Positions 12,901 through 32,977 are shown, counted from the first letter of the stretch. The stretch: 64,000 nucleotides of DNA from Sitta carolinensis (GCA_032173965.1 CM063290.1:11185501-11249500), one strand, 5' to 3'. Notes: generated from the sequence alone by a model not told the origin. A program made the numbers and translations.

Positions 12901-15900
12901 TCAACCTCTGTGGATGCTAAAGGCAAACAGAGGTAAACTCATATGCTCCTGCCAGCGATAAAGTTGGAGGAAGGCTGTTGCTAGGTGTTCTGGACACTGA
13001 TGGGCTAGCTTTAGCACCCAGCAGGTTTGCTGGTCAGTTGTGAGGTGCCTCTGATTATTCAGCGTGTCACCCTTCAGCTGTGATGTATAAACGTGCACTA
13101 GCTCGTTTATCCCTACAGAGCTGCACAGCTACTAGACAACATCCCAGCACATGTGATATTTCAGTACACTTCTTTCCACTGGTGTGAACTAACATTCAGT
13201 TTAAAGCTAAATTTCTGATCATGAGCTTATTTAAAGCAAAAAATGTGCCTGAGCTTCACAAGCAGAGGGGCAAGGCTGGGTGGTCCTGAGACTGGGATGG
13301 AAAGAAGGTGTGGTGGAGTGGACATTGAGAACAGAAAGATGAAGGGCACATCATGAAAATGTGCAGGCAGATGGTAGAATGAGCTTCAAGACCTCCATCA
13401 GCTTTGGATAAGTCAGTGTCTAATCAATACAGTAATGTGTGTTTGAACATAAACTTGTTCATAACAGGGCTAAGCAATGAATGGTGCCCGATGTGGCTGG
13501 GGAGAGACAGTGAGGTTGGGGCACAGTTTTGGGGGCTGTTCCCTCTGTCTGAGAGAGCTGCTCTGTCTTGTTCTGCTCTTCTGGAAACTGTCTTCTCTTG
13601 GATGGAATCCCTAATGCCACAAAGTATTTAATAACATGCTTAAAGCTTAATCTAGAAATGGAAAATATTCATGAGAGCAAATCAATATTACAAGTACTTT
13701 TTTCAAACAAAGTCTTGCAATATTTTCTTGCTGTTTTTCCATTTATCCACCCAGTCTGCCACTTAGGACTGTTTGGCTGCAGCCAGAAGTGATAAAATAC
13801 AAAATTCTTAGAACCTTAAGTGGAATTATTCTGTTCTGTCTGCCTCTTCAAGATATCAAAATCAGCTCACTCTTCATTTGTTTTTTAGCATGTTTTCCCT
13901 TTCCAGAAAAAGAGAAAAAGGTCCTTTTTGAAGCTATGCTTTTTTCCCAAGGTACATGCTATTGCAAATTTTTCTCATGTTTTTGCATGGACGTCTTTCA
14001 TTCTGTGTGCAGTACAAGGGAAAAACTAAACAACAAAACAAACAAAAAATTCCCCAAAACAGCAACAAAAAGCTAACAAACAAAAAACAAAAAGGGAAAT
14101 TGTAGTGAAAAACAACTTGTCTCTGAATAATGAACTCATAAAAATGAGTGACGCACTGCACAAAACTCCCCCTTTCCCAGCAACATCAGCACAGTTTGCA
14201 GTTTTGAGTTGGGATTGTCACTCTGGGGGAGCTGTTTAGCTTTTAAGTTCAGGGTTGAGCCATTTATTAGAAGCACCTGAGCTGCTTTGATCACTGCAGA
14301 TAGTTTGATACTACCACCAGCATGGACCGCAGATGATGCTATGAAAGAATGATAAGGCTTTTGATAGAAAAGTACCTTTAGATAGAAACAGGCAGTGGCT
14401 GCTGCACTTAGAGGAGTGAAACCGAGGACTGAGCACCCTGTCACAGTCGCTCGCACAGTGGATAGCAGCTCACTCCTGTACGAGCTGAGCTGGTCACCTT
14501 TAGAGATCAGGAAATTAATTTCTGAAAGCCGATAAATAGATTGAGCCCCCGAATCAATGCAGCGTGTTCAGTGTCTGGCACAAAGCAGAAACTTTTGGAA
14601 AGGAGTAGGTCAGATGCTATCCCGCTTAACAGCTTGTTCAGACACCCACCGAATGAATACAGGAGAGCCCAGATCCTGGTCCGGCATCAACATCGGTTTT
14701 TAACGCTCTGAAAAGCACGGAAAAGCGCGCAGCGAGGCGGGAGAGAGAGAGAGAAAGATCCACAGGCAGACAGAGAGAAAGAACCTCCGGGAGTCTTAGA
14801 CAAGGCTGTTTTAAGCAGAAAAAGGCACTTTGTCCCTCGTACACAACGACGAGGGGACACTGCGGAGCGCAGGGTGGTGGGGCTGCCGTGGCGCGGGGCG
14901 GCCGCAAGAGGGGACGAACGCACCGCTCCACATCCCGCTATAAACACAGGGATTGGCACTGGCACCGCTCCACATCCCGCTATGAACACAGAGCACTGGT
15001 ACCGCTCCACATCCCGCTATGAACACAGAGCATGGCACTGGCCCCGCTCCACATCCCGCTATGAACACAGAGCACTGGTATCGCTCCACATCCCGCTATG
15101 AACACAGAGCACTGGTACCGCTCCACATCCCGCTATGAACACAGAGCATGGCACTGGCCCCGCTCCACATCCCGCTATGAACACAGAGCACTGGTATCGC
15201 TCCACATCCCGCTACGAACACAGAGCACCGGTACCGCTCCACATCCCGCTATGAACACAGAGCACTGGTACCGCTCCACATCCGCTATGAACACAGAGCA
15301 CTGGTACCGCTCCACATCCCGCTATGAACACAGAGCACTGGTACCGCTCCACATCCCGCTATGAACACAGAGCATGGCACTGGCACCGCTCCACATCCCG
15401 CTATGAACACAGGGCATGGCACTGGCACCGCTCCACATCCCGCTGTGAACACAGAGCACTGGTATCGCTCTACATCCCGCTATGAACACAGAGCACTGGT
15501 ACCGCTCCACATCCGCTATGAACACAGAGCACTGGTACCGCTCCACATCCCGCTATGAACACAGAGCATGGCACTGGCACCGCTCCACATCCCTGCTCTG
15601 CACACAGAGCATGGCACTGGCACCGCTCCACATCCCGCTGTGAACACAGAGCATGGCACTGGCACCGCTCCACATCCCGCTATGAACACAGGGCATGGCA
15701 CTGGCACCGCTCCACATCCCTGCTCTGCACACAGAGCATGGCACTGGCACCGCTCCACATCCCGCTGTGAACACAGAGCATGGCACTGGCACCGCTCCAC
15801 ATCCCGCTATGAACACAGAGCACTGGTACTGCTCCACATCCCACTATGAACACAGAGCACTGGTACCGCTCCACATCCCGCTATGAACACAGAGCATGGC

Positions 15901-18165
15901 ACTGGCACCGCTCCACATCCCGCTATGAACACAGAGCACTGGTATCGCTCCACATCCCGCTATGAACACAGAGCACTGGTACCGCTCCACATCCGCTATG
16001 AACACAGAGCACTGGTACCGCTCCACATCCCGCTATGAACACAGAGCATGGCACTGGCACCGCTCCACATCCCTGCTCTGCACACAGAGCATGGCACTGG
16101 CACCGCTCCACATCCCGCTGTGAACACAGAGCATGGCACTGGCACCGCTCCACATCCGCTATGAACACAGGGATTGGCACTGGTACCGCTCCACATCCCG
16201 CTATGAACACAGAGCACTGGTACCGCTCCACATCCCACTATGAACACAGAGCACTGGTACTGCTCCACATCCCACTATGAACACAGAGCACTGGTACCGC
16301 TCCACATCCCACTATGAACACAGAGCATGGCACTGGCACCGCTCCACATCCCGCTATGAACACAGAGCATGGCACTGGCACCGCTCCACATCCCGCTATG
16401 AACACAGAGCATGGCACTGGCACCGCTCCACATCCCGCTATGAACACAGAGCACTGGCACCGCTCCACATCCCGCTATGAACACAGAGCATGGCACTGGC
16501 ACCGCTCCACATCCCTGCTCTGCGCACAGGGCACTGGTACCGCTCATGGGGCAGAAACACTGCCCCGCCCCACCGTAGCCATCCAGTTCCAGTCCGGGGA
16601 ATTAATTCCCTTTTTCTCCAGGCAGGTTCAGGATGGCTCTGACAGCCCAAGGGTCCTGCCAGTGCCTCCCCACCTGCGGAGGAAAGCAGTGCTTCCCTGG
16701 AGTAACAGGCTGAGCATCCTGGCTTTCCTTCTGCCTGCCTTCCCTCGGGCTCTGTGCAGCAGCGCTGCATATGCTGGCACCTGAGGAAGGGACAGGCCAA
16801 ACAAAAGGCTCCCCTTCCTTTGAGATGTTCTGTCAGTGCTCCAGCACTGATGTGGTGCTCCCCTCACACGAGATACACCACCAGTTCCCATTCCCTGTCC
16901 TCATCTGGAAAGCAGCTAGAAAAGAGTCGGCAGGGCTGTGGATGCTGGAATGATGCTCTGGACCGCAGCCTGTGCCCGAGAGGTGTGAGGGCAGGAGCCT
17001 GCTCAGATGAGACCAAAGGCTGCACAGTTCTGGGAGGGGTGTGCACAGCCCCAGAGCCCCAGGGTGAGGCGGCTTAACAGTGCTGGTACAAACTTGAGCA
17101 CACCACAGCATTCTGTCCTTTGCAGCTGCCAACTTACAGAACAACATTTATTTTTATTTGTATTCCTCAACAGGACCAATAAAGAATTAATCTTCCAGGG
17201 CTTCTCTTGGACTTGCATTTCACTGGCAAGTATTTCTGAGGGCAAAAGTTGAGGTTATACTCAGCTGCAGGAATTCTTGCCATTTCCACCACTAATTAAA
17301 ACTTCTGCTCCAAAAATGCTGAATTAAGATGGGGAAATTTATTGTTTTATATAAAAAGAACTGCAAAAAATATTGCTATGTAGAAATTCTTTTGCACATT
17401 CTTCATGCCCTCATTCATCAAATTGTTAGGAAATTTACCATATATAGGGGAAAAAATCAACCCCAAAATCTTCCCATTTTCAATCTCATCAAAGGACTGT
17501 ATCTATACAATTTTGATGACCACTGGACTGCCAGAGAACCTATAAAAAAACCCTGCTAGAGCATCTCTAACTCATTACTATTACTATTACTATTACTATT
17601 ACTATTACTATTACTATTACTATTACTATTACTATTACTATTACTATTACTGTGCAATACTTTCTACCTCCTTGCTCATCTTAGCCCCAGCCAGCCCTGG
17701 AGCTTTCAGACACCCAGGTAATGGGTCACCTGCAGTATGTGATACTGGGCAGGAAACAATTCCCCTTTATAAATGCAGTGTATCGCCTTTCTTTTATGAG
17801 TAGCAGTTAACCTGTGAAGTTAGTTTGCTGCCAAATAAGAAAGGGGATAGTGGATCAAGCTCAGCCAGTCTGTAAAACAGCTGCAACTGCAGCCTTTGTA
17901 AGACAAGTGCAGCATCTTCTTTTCACTCACATCTTTGGTTGTCCCTGCAGACTGTTCTATTTGATCAATAAGATGTTAGCGGGATGAATGGAGGAATCAA
18001 ACATGTAGTAACATTTTTATTATTCATAGATGTCTTCTCCCACTTGTTTCCCTCCCTCTCTGCTCATTTTCCTCGTGCAGGAAAGTGCTTGAGCTGCCTA
18101 AGAGGAGGTTTGGAGTTCCTCTGGACCGGATTGGAGTGAACCACCTCGGCAACACCAGGGGTTAG
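9859..18165 (+). CDS. OSTN: Osteocrin (musclin) precursor, complete, three coding exons
   Basis: Secreted peptide hormone of bone and muscle. It resembles natriuretic peptides and binds the clearance receptor NPR3, which protects CNP and ANP from removal (established for mammals). Coding exons are 9859-9957, 12715-12932 and 18081-18165, joined in phase to give 133 residues, the human length. Residues 1 to about 27 form a hydrophobic signal peptide. The acidic propeptide contains [12 protein letters not shown] and [15 protein letters not shown], close to the mammalian protein. A KKKR site at 79-82 predicts a mature peptide from Ser83. Two natriuretic-like motifs follow: [13 protein letters not shown] (83-95) and [16 protein letters not shown] (114-129), the second after a KRR site. 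As in all osteocrins there are no cysteines to close a ring. The C-terminus ends NTRG. UTS2B lies tail to tail downstream. Identity is very secure; the 5'UTR is not located. Confidence 0.96.
9958..12714 (+). other. OSTN: OSTN intron 1
   Basis: The intron runs from donor GTAGGT to acceptor TTTCTTCTGCAG. It is AT-rich, with a 16-base A run at 10626-10641 and a T run just before exon 2 (about 12647-12664). I see no second gene or clear transposon. The 162-residue open frame at 10967-11455 shows no recognisable domain. Confidence 0.8.
12715..12932 (+). CDS. OSTN: OSTN coding exon 2 (propeptide and first natriuretic-like motif)
   Basis: The exon supplies residues 34-105 and two bases of codon 106. 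It starts [13 protein letters not shown], which is poorly conserved, then enters the strongly conserved [21 protein letters not shown]. It carries the KKKR processing site and the motif FGSPIDRIS, and ends KGKQ(R) at donor AG|GTAAAC. Acceptor and donor are both good GT-AG sites. Confidence 0.95.
14640..14935. other. CpG-rich intronic patch next to the minisatellite
   Basis: After more than 10 kb of CpG-poor sequence this stretch has many CG dinucleotides (for example AAAAGCGCGCAGCGAGGCGG near 14723 and GGCGCGGGGCGGCCGC near 14890) plus a short GA run (GAGAGAGAGAGA). It runs straight into the CpG-bearing minisatellite. It could be an orphan intragenic CpG island or alternative promoter. That is inference; no core promoter element is clear. 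Confidence 0.45.
14921..16545. repeat. Minisatellite, about 41 copies of 36-43 bp units, in OSTN intron 2
   Basis: I counted about 41 occurrences of the core CTCCACATCC. The main 37-bp unit reads CCGCTCCACATCCCGCTATG then AACACAGAGCACTGGTA. A 42-bp unit carries an extra ATGGC in its tail (GAGCATGGCACTGGCA). Minor forms are a 36-bp unit lacking one C (CATCCGCTATG) and a 43-bp unit with CATCCCTGCTCTGCACACAG. There is a second level of order: 15472-15677 is identical to 15952-16157, exactly 480 bp apart, so whole blocks have been duplicated. Each unit has two or more CpGs. The array is open in several frames on both strands only because the unit lacks stops; it is not coding. Confidence 0.97.
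17574..17651. repeat. Hexanucleotide microsatellite (ATTACT)13
   Basis: A perfect 78-bp array of the six-base unit ATTACT, 13 copies, lies in OSTN intron 2 about 430 bp before the last coding exon. It is likely length-variable between individuals. Confidence 0.97.
18081..18165 (+). CDS. OSTN: OSTN coding exon 3 (C-terminal natriuretic-like motif and stop)
   Basis: The first base completes Arg106. The exon then reads [20 protein letters not shown] and HLGNTRG, stop TAG at 18163-18165. The mammalian counterpart is [20 protein letters not shown] with LSNSRG. The acceptor is CCTCGTGCAG. The stop lies 16 bases before a strong donor (CTGCAG|GTAAGC at 18181/18182), so the transcript probably continues across a 3'UTR intron. 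That distance is too short to trigger nonsense-mediated decay. Confidence 0.95.
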
Positions 18166-18461
18166 CAAGCAACTCCTGCAGGTAAGCCAAAGTATTCCAG
18201 GTGTGGACAGGCTTGGAGAGCCCTCCTGTTCTCTCTTGCTGGAGGTACTCAGCCATGTCAGCAGGCTTGGAGGAGTGGCTTAAGGAATGACGGCTGCTTA
18301 TAACATGGAATGCCCTGATTTCCCACCGAGTATCTCTCTACAAGCAAACACATATTCCTAACATTTTAATCTCCTCTACTCTACCTTACAGTGTGTTTGC
18401 CCAAGCCTTGCATTTTTAACATTGGAAAAAGTAATGTTTAATGCTTTTATTTTGCCTGCAG

Positions 18462-18810
18462 ATGCTTCTATCCTGAATGAGTGATGCTGTATTGGAAACA
18501 TTACAGAGAAATGGAAGATGCCTCACAGCACGTCTTGTCTTTGCCTAATGACACGGCACTCAAAGAATTGACCTCCTGCAAAATCTATTTCAAGTTGCAT
18601 TTTACAAATGTTGCATTTACAAACAACAGCATATTCCGTTCATCAGGTCAGAATGCTCCCACAGCTGTGCACAGTGCCACTGGTAGGAGGGTACAGAGAA
18701 TATGTATATATTTTTAATGCATGGAATTTATCTGTTAAACTTGCAGAATTTTATTATCCTAGGCAGGACTGAGATTTTTTGGATTGAAAATAAAACTTCC
18801 AGAGATGCCA
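18462..18810 (+). other. OSTN: Probable OSTN 3'UTR exon with poly(A) signal
   Basis: The donor at 18182 pairs naturally with acceptor TTTTGCCTGCAG ending at 18461. The exon then runs to an AATAAA at 18789-18794, followed by T/GT-rich sequence at about 18830-18857 that fits a cleavage-stimulating element. Splice use is inferred from motif quality and spacing. An unspliced 3'UTR from 18166 is the alternative. Confidence 0.6.
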
Positions 18811-21800
18811 ATGGCAGTCCATGAAAAGCAGAGAGTTTGTTTTGCATGTTTCTTTCTGCAGGAGAGCTGTTTGGTAGATGAAGGGAGGATATAACAGTTA
18901 TGGGACAAAGCTAGGATGCATTTGAACTGCTGTTTGGGAGGAGATGTTTTCTGCCTTCACTAGGAATTAGTCTGAATAAGAACAGGGACAAGACCTTAGT
19001 ATTTGTCCTGATGGTTTGAGTAGTCTCTCTCTTATCTCTGCACCATATTTAGACATTTTTTTCATGATATGGCAGATCCTGAAATTTGGTGAGACTTTTA
19101 GATTATGAATACATTTCACTCCTCCCTATGCATAACATAGGATAGTGTCCAAATATGATGTCATCCATTTCCAAGGCCATCTGCATCACATGCCTTATTT
19201 TAGCCTCTTGATGTGTGCACAGGGCATGGTCAGAATCCAACTCTAAAAGTTCAAGTATTTCTCACTCTGACAAAAATGTAAACATGTCCTCTCCACTTCA
19301 TTTCAGAGTAAAAGAGGTTATCTTAAATCCTCTTTCATCCTTTTCACTTCTTTCCAGATTATAAAATATAGCTGAGAATAGCTCTCTGCTGATATCTCAA
19401 TGCTCAGATTCCTAGCTGATGTTTTCTAAACCTCACATTCTCTCTCCTTCTTGGATTTTGGTCCATGTCAGCTAAATTCCTTGGATCGCTATTCTTGGGT
19501 ATAAATCATCCTTAGCATGGCAAAAGAAGATCCATTGAGAAAAGGATTATGCAGGATTAAGGGGAAAAAGTTATTCTTGCCAAACACCCTGTGTTAGGCA
19601 GGAAATAATGCTGGAGATGGGAATTAAGTGTTAATTTCCTGATCTTGTATGAGGCACAAAACACCTGGCCATCAGCTAGCAAAATGGGGGAAAATAGTCA
19701 AATACTCAGCTCAAAAAAAAAAAAAAAAAAAGTACTTAGGAAATCAATGAGACTTAAAAGCTGTTGTGAGGCTTGTGAATTGCCCTGGTTCAGCCATGGT
19801 GGGAGATGAGGCTCCCACTCAGAAGGACAGGTAACACCTAATTTATGTGCTCAGACATAACAAGGGCCTTTCCTGTTTTCCTCCTTGCCTACAGCCCTGC
19901 CCAGAGACCAAGACTGGCCCAAGAATAGAAAATTCGCAAGAAACTTCACTTTTATTGATATTTCTAATATAGGCTGGTGCTGCTGAGTGGCAGCACAAAC
20001 CAGTGACTCACAGCAAGAGGTGTTCCTATCTTTGCCATCTGCCAGAGCACTGTAGCTGAGTTAGGAGATCGTTCCCCTTCCGTGGGTGAGCTGTCAGTGC
20101 TTGTGTGTGAGGTGAAGCACTGCAGATGTTTTCCAGACCATGCTCTTGACAGTCAGAGGAAAAATGGCCTGTAAGTCCATATGTGATGATCTTGGGGTTT
20201 TGCTTCCTGCTGCTCTCCTGGTCACACTGCTAATTTTCTGCCTTGAAGCTTCCAGGTGAAGGGTCTGAGAACTGGACTCAGTGGATGCATGTAGGCTGAC
20301 TGACTCAGGAGTTTCAGTCCAGGCTAGAAGCCAGCCTGCAAATGCAGTCCCAGGCAGTTTTCTGCAGTGCATTGCCACTCTCCGTTCTGAGCCTGTCCTG
20401 CAGTTTAGGGAACATTTGTCTTCTTGCACTGAGCTCACCCAGACAGGCTGCAGATAATCTGCTTGCAGGGCAGCCATATGTATGGGGCAGATTATGGAGA
20501 GGTGACCTGACCACTCATACAGCTGCCAGTCAAAAGAACCATGGACAGAGTCAGTGCATGACATATTTTTGGAGACTGAGACCAGAGGAATCTAGTGCTA
20601 ACACACAGCTTTGCAAAGTTACTCCTGGATCATAGAAGTATTTAACAATTGACAGGCATTAGCCACGGCTTCCAAAGAAAAGCAGGGTTTTAAAGGCTTA
20701 AAGCTGTGTGCAGAAATGGCCTTCATTTGAAGGGAAATGTGAAAGCAAATCAGGACAGAGGGGTCTCTTGTGGTGTTGGTAGAACTGGGAGCTGGAAGCT
20801 TCAGTCCTGCTCCCATCCCAGTGTGTGGACTACCTAGGAGAACGCAACAGTCTTTCTGTTCTTTAGCCTTGTCCATCATTGAGCACACTGAGACTTCCTG
20901 TAGCTCAAAAAGCAGTCTTTAAAATCTGTAAACTGGCAAGTGCTGTTTCAAATTATGATGATGTCTGAAAGGCCAAGCACTACACTTTGTTTTTGAAGAC
21001 AATGTTGGATGGCTCCAGCCATTGTGCACAGCATGGAGATCAGCAGACATGAAATGAGGATAAATAAACTGCAGCATCCATTGCACACTAGACTTGCCCT
21101 GTGCTGCCTGGATTTGCAAATCCATTCAGCTCTCTGTGAGGATTTTCTTCTAATAAATCCATGTGATCTACTAGAATGTCTCAGGGAAATCCCTTTAATT
21201 ATTGCCTGTGGGTCATTAACTCTAGCAAGAGTGACTGCCCAAGCATGAGTAGGGTGTGAGCAGCCCCATTGTGCAGGAGAAGGGTTTCTGTTCTGTGTGT
21301 TTAGGAGAAAGGACAGGACCCCAGAGTGCCACGTAGAGGGTAAGTCTGGGAGGAGCAACACCACCTTTGCTTCTAATTCCTTAATAAATTGCATTCAATA
21401 CATGCTGATCTCTGCAGCACAAGCAGCTAATACAGCAGCATAGAGTTCCTGTCAGGAAACAGGGAGTAGTTCGGGTACCAAAAGCACTTAAATAACTGCA
21501 CTGTAGGATGTAGCAGAAAATCACTACTAAGCAGCATGATGCATTGCGCTCCAGGGAATTCCTGTCTAGGGTCAGAGCAAGCTGTTAAATATCCGCAGAC
21601 ATGGTATTTGTTTTCCTGACTTGCTGATGAGCTGTCACACCGGGTCAGAAGGCATGGCTACAGCAAACAGGTGACAGATGGAGCCTGCTGCTCTGGCCTT
21701 TCCTTGCGCTGGGATTTCCTGCAAGCTGAAGTCATTGGAGCTCAACACCAGCTTGGGGCACTCAGTGCAACTCTTGGAACGCACCTCCCTTTCAGCTGGA

Positions 21801-22829
21801 GCACCAAACTTTTAAAAGAGGAGAGATTATTCTTGTCCATAGGGTATAATTTTTTCCTGGATTTGATGCCAATGTGAGGGTATGTGAAAGGGCGCTCCCA
21901 TGTACCTTTTCACTCACACAAAACAACAGAAAATGGGAAATGTGTTCTGAATCACCACCGAAGAAATAACTAATGGTAACAGGAAACTGTATTTTGCATG
22001 TCATTAGACTTCACTGATATCATCAAGCAAGCTGGCTTTATTCCCTAGATGCTGCCTTTGGCCTGCAACAGGATGAGTAGGTCTCTGTTAATGAAGTACT
22101 TGCAAGGTACTGCTGTGGTAAGCGTGTGCTTCTTGCCAGAGCCCAAGGCAATGAGTGTAGGATGGCAATTACAGCTTTGGGAGAGGTAACATTTGGAAGA
22201 ATATGTAATATGCAAGCTGCAGTTAAACCACATGGCTCAACAGAGCTGGAGAGACAGTTCAAATCTAGTCAAAATCATTCAGCACATCCACAGTGGCTAC
22301 CAGATCCTGTTCTCATTTACGTTGTTGCAAACCTCCAAGTTAACATCAGAATTTATTTTGAATTTACATTTTTGGGAATGAGGTCCTTTGCTTTTGCAAA
22401 TAAATGTGGGTAATATGACTTGAGATGAATATATGTAGGAATCACTAATGGATTGTGATCTTTTCCTTTTGGACAGGGCCAGATATAATTCTGCAATAGA
22501 AAAGGCCAGCTAACACCTGCATTGACCAGTCAGATGAACCAAAAATCTCTGCTCAAAACATCTCATTGGGGTGAGTAGGTAGAAGCCAGTGGGTCTGGTC
22601 CAGTCCAATGAGTACCATAAATATCTATGAAAAAGACCCAGCTCTCATTGATCCTGGCCAAGAGGAAGGGTCTGTTTCTCAGGCACATTAAAACCCTAGG
22701 TGTTTAATGGGAGCCTTTCTTCCATTGTGAACTCCACACGAACCATTAAGGTAACAAGAGCCGACATCAAAGGAAATGTGCTACACTTTGGGTCCCTGCA
22801 GGGGCTGAGAAAGCACATAACACATGCTT
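18811..22829. other. Intergenic gap between converging OSTN and UTS2B
   Basis: About 4 kb separate the predicted 3' ends of the two genes. The gap contains an A run at about 19713-19731, and I see no exon of a known family. The 156-residue minus-strand frame at 20094-20564 and the 148-residue minus-strand frame at 20948-21394 show no domain and are taken as chance. Confidence 0.65.
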
Positions 22830-23430
22830 CTGTGCAACAGAAAATCTTTATTGGAATGGTATCCAAAGGATCCAGAGCTCTCTGCCTGCCCTCCCCTGTG
22901 TGCACTGTGGGACAGGGCGAGGAGCAGCTCTGGCTCAGCAATGCAGCCCGGAGCCCTTCACATCACACCCAGCCTGCCTTCTTGTTCCAAGGGCGGCCAC
23001 CAGGGCAGCACAGACCTGCTCAGGAGGCGGCAGGAAACCCAGACACCACTGAGAGACACGCCTGCAGGTGTGGCCAGAGCCCGGGGAAGCTGAGCTAGTG
23101 CTGGGTGCCTCAGGGGACCTGGTGAGAAGGGGGAGAGTGCACAGTGGCAGCAGCCCGAATGGCACACACAGGACAGCACAGAAAGTTGGGAAGCATCTTC
23201 TGAGTAGAAGATCATGGTAGGCTAAACCTGGAAGAAAGGAGCAGCAGAGAGTGGCAGTGGGCTGCCAGCTCCTCTCACGGCCCCTGTTAGACTTGGCTGT
23301 GGTGCAGGCATGGAGGATGGCTTCCAAATTAGCAGCACGATGAGGGAACAGAACAAACTCTTAACACGTTAATACCCATCAAGGCCGTTTGGGGAAGGGC
23401 TCATCTTCATCCTCCAGTCCTGACAGGCCT
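22830..23430 (-). other. UTS2B: UTS2B 3'UTR with poly(A) signal
   Basis: Downstream of the UTS2B stop codon (23431-23433) on the minus strand, the first clear AATAAA is at 22852-22847. It is followed by GT-rich sequence (TGTGTTATGTGC), as expected past a cleavage site. This gives a 3'UTR of about 600 nt. The plus-strand open frame across this stretch (22700-23098) shows no family match. Confidence 0.65.
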
Positions 23431-31872
<8,442 letters not shown>

Positions 31873-31956
31873 CTTCTCCACATTCCCAGTGCCCAGCAGC
31901 ATCCTTCCTTCAGGCACGGTGGAGGACTTCAATGCAACCAGCGCCAGATGAGCTCA

Positions 31957-31964
31957 CTTATAAG
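31957..31964 (-). promoter_or_regulatory. UTS2B: TATA-like box of UTS2B
   Basis: CTTATAAG lies 85-92 bases before the chosen UTS2B start codon. Transcription from it would begin near 31930 and give a short leader of about 58 nt. A more distant first exon near the CCDC50 CpG island is an alternative. Inference from motif and position only. Confidence 0.4.
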
Positions 31965-32889
31965 AGGCAGTGGATGTGCCGTGATTGCAAATGGCCTTTG
32001 GAGGAGGGGAGAAAAATATCTCTTGAGATATAATTCAACCTGTCAATATGATTCACTCCGTTGGGAGTGGACAGAACAACCCAGTAACGTATGTCAGATG
32101 GAGTGTGTTCAATATATCTCATATCAGACTGATCTAATGAATTCTGATGTTCCCACAGGCGTGCACTGTTCACGCACGTTGATATACATTCCATACATAC
32201 ACACATTAAAAATACTTTGTCAGGGCTGCTGCTTTAACAGAGTTCAGGCATGAGGACTCCCACGTTAGCAAGGAAGATTTGTCTAATGTACAAGCTGCCA
32301 TATTTTACCAGTTTGGACAGAATCTGGTTAATGGGGTCTTGTAATTTATCATCTCACTTCCTAGTGCCTATATTAATTAATGTGAGATATAATGAGTGCT
32401 GAAGTGGTGGGAAACAGAGGGGGAGAGCTCTTTTCATTTAACTGATTGGAGAATGTTGAGTGTGTCTTGCTCACTGTGACTTATGGCTTTGTCAACGGGA
32501 AAGGCATCACACCCTATTTTGGGATTATGTCTGAGTGGGGGAGTGCAGATTTGGCAGTAGGTATGGAATACGTCAAGGATGGGCAAGAGTCTTCAGTTTT
32601 TTTCTTGGGGAAAAAAAAAGAAGTGGAAGGTCAGATGCTGGTTCTGGCTACACAGCCTTGTTTTATAATTTTAGAGCAAAGTACTGGGACACATTGCATA
32701 TATTCCATGTCTTCTCAGGCCATGACTACATTTTGGTTTCACTTCCATTTGTTGCCTATCCATGACTATTGATCAGGGACTACTACTACTTTTCCACAAC
32801 AACCTTACCAAGAAAAATATTGTAATAATAACAATGCTAGGCTTTGTTCTTCACTTCTCTTCTTCCTGCAGAACTGAATCATCTGTACT

Positions 32890-32977
32890 TGTCGTGGTTT
32901 AAGCCCAGCCAGGAACTAAGCACCACAGAGCTGCCAGCTCACTCCCCCGTGATGGGACGGGGAGAGGATCAGGGCAA
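32890..32977 (+). mobile_element. Endogenous retrovirus LTR fragment
   Basis: TGTCGTGGTTTAAGCCCAGC, then GGAACTAAGCACCACAGAGC, then CTCACTCCCCC and GGGACGGGGAGAGGATC. This is the start of an LTR family very common in songbird genomes (the TGTCGTGGTTTAACCCCAGC type). Only about 90 bp of the 5' end are present. No retroviral genes, second LTR or clear target duplication are seen, so it is a truncated relic. Family assignment is from memory of the motif. Confidence 0.7.

Larger units (their letters stand above)
12933..18080 (+). other. OSTN: OSTN intron 2, carrying CpG-rich patch, minisatellite and microsatellite
   Basis: This is the 5.1-kb intron between the two peptide-coding exons. Its middle is unusual: a CpG-rich patch at about 14640-14935, the 1.6-kb minisatellite at 14921-16545, and a 78-bp hexanucleotide array at 17574-17651. 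The remainder is ordinary AT-rich intron with no coding sign. Confidence 0.85.

Noticed and set aside
14874..16784. More than twenty overlapping open frames on both strands with repeats such as [15 protein letters not shown] or [14 protein letters not shown]
   Set aside because: They are translations of the minisatellite in different frames. The unit simply lacks stop codons, frames shift with the 37-bp unit, and there is no flanking gene structure.
20094..21394. 156- and 148-residue minus-strand frames between OSTN and UTS2B
   Set aside because: No recognisable domain. Position and length fit chance open frames, and neither belongs to the UTS2B exon set.
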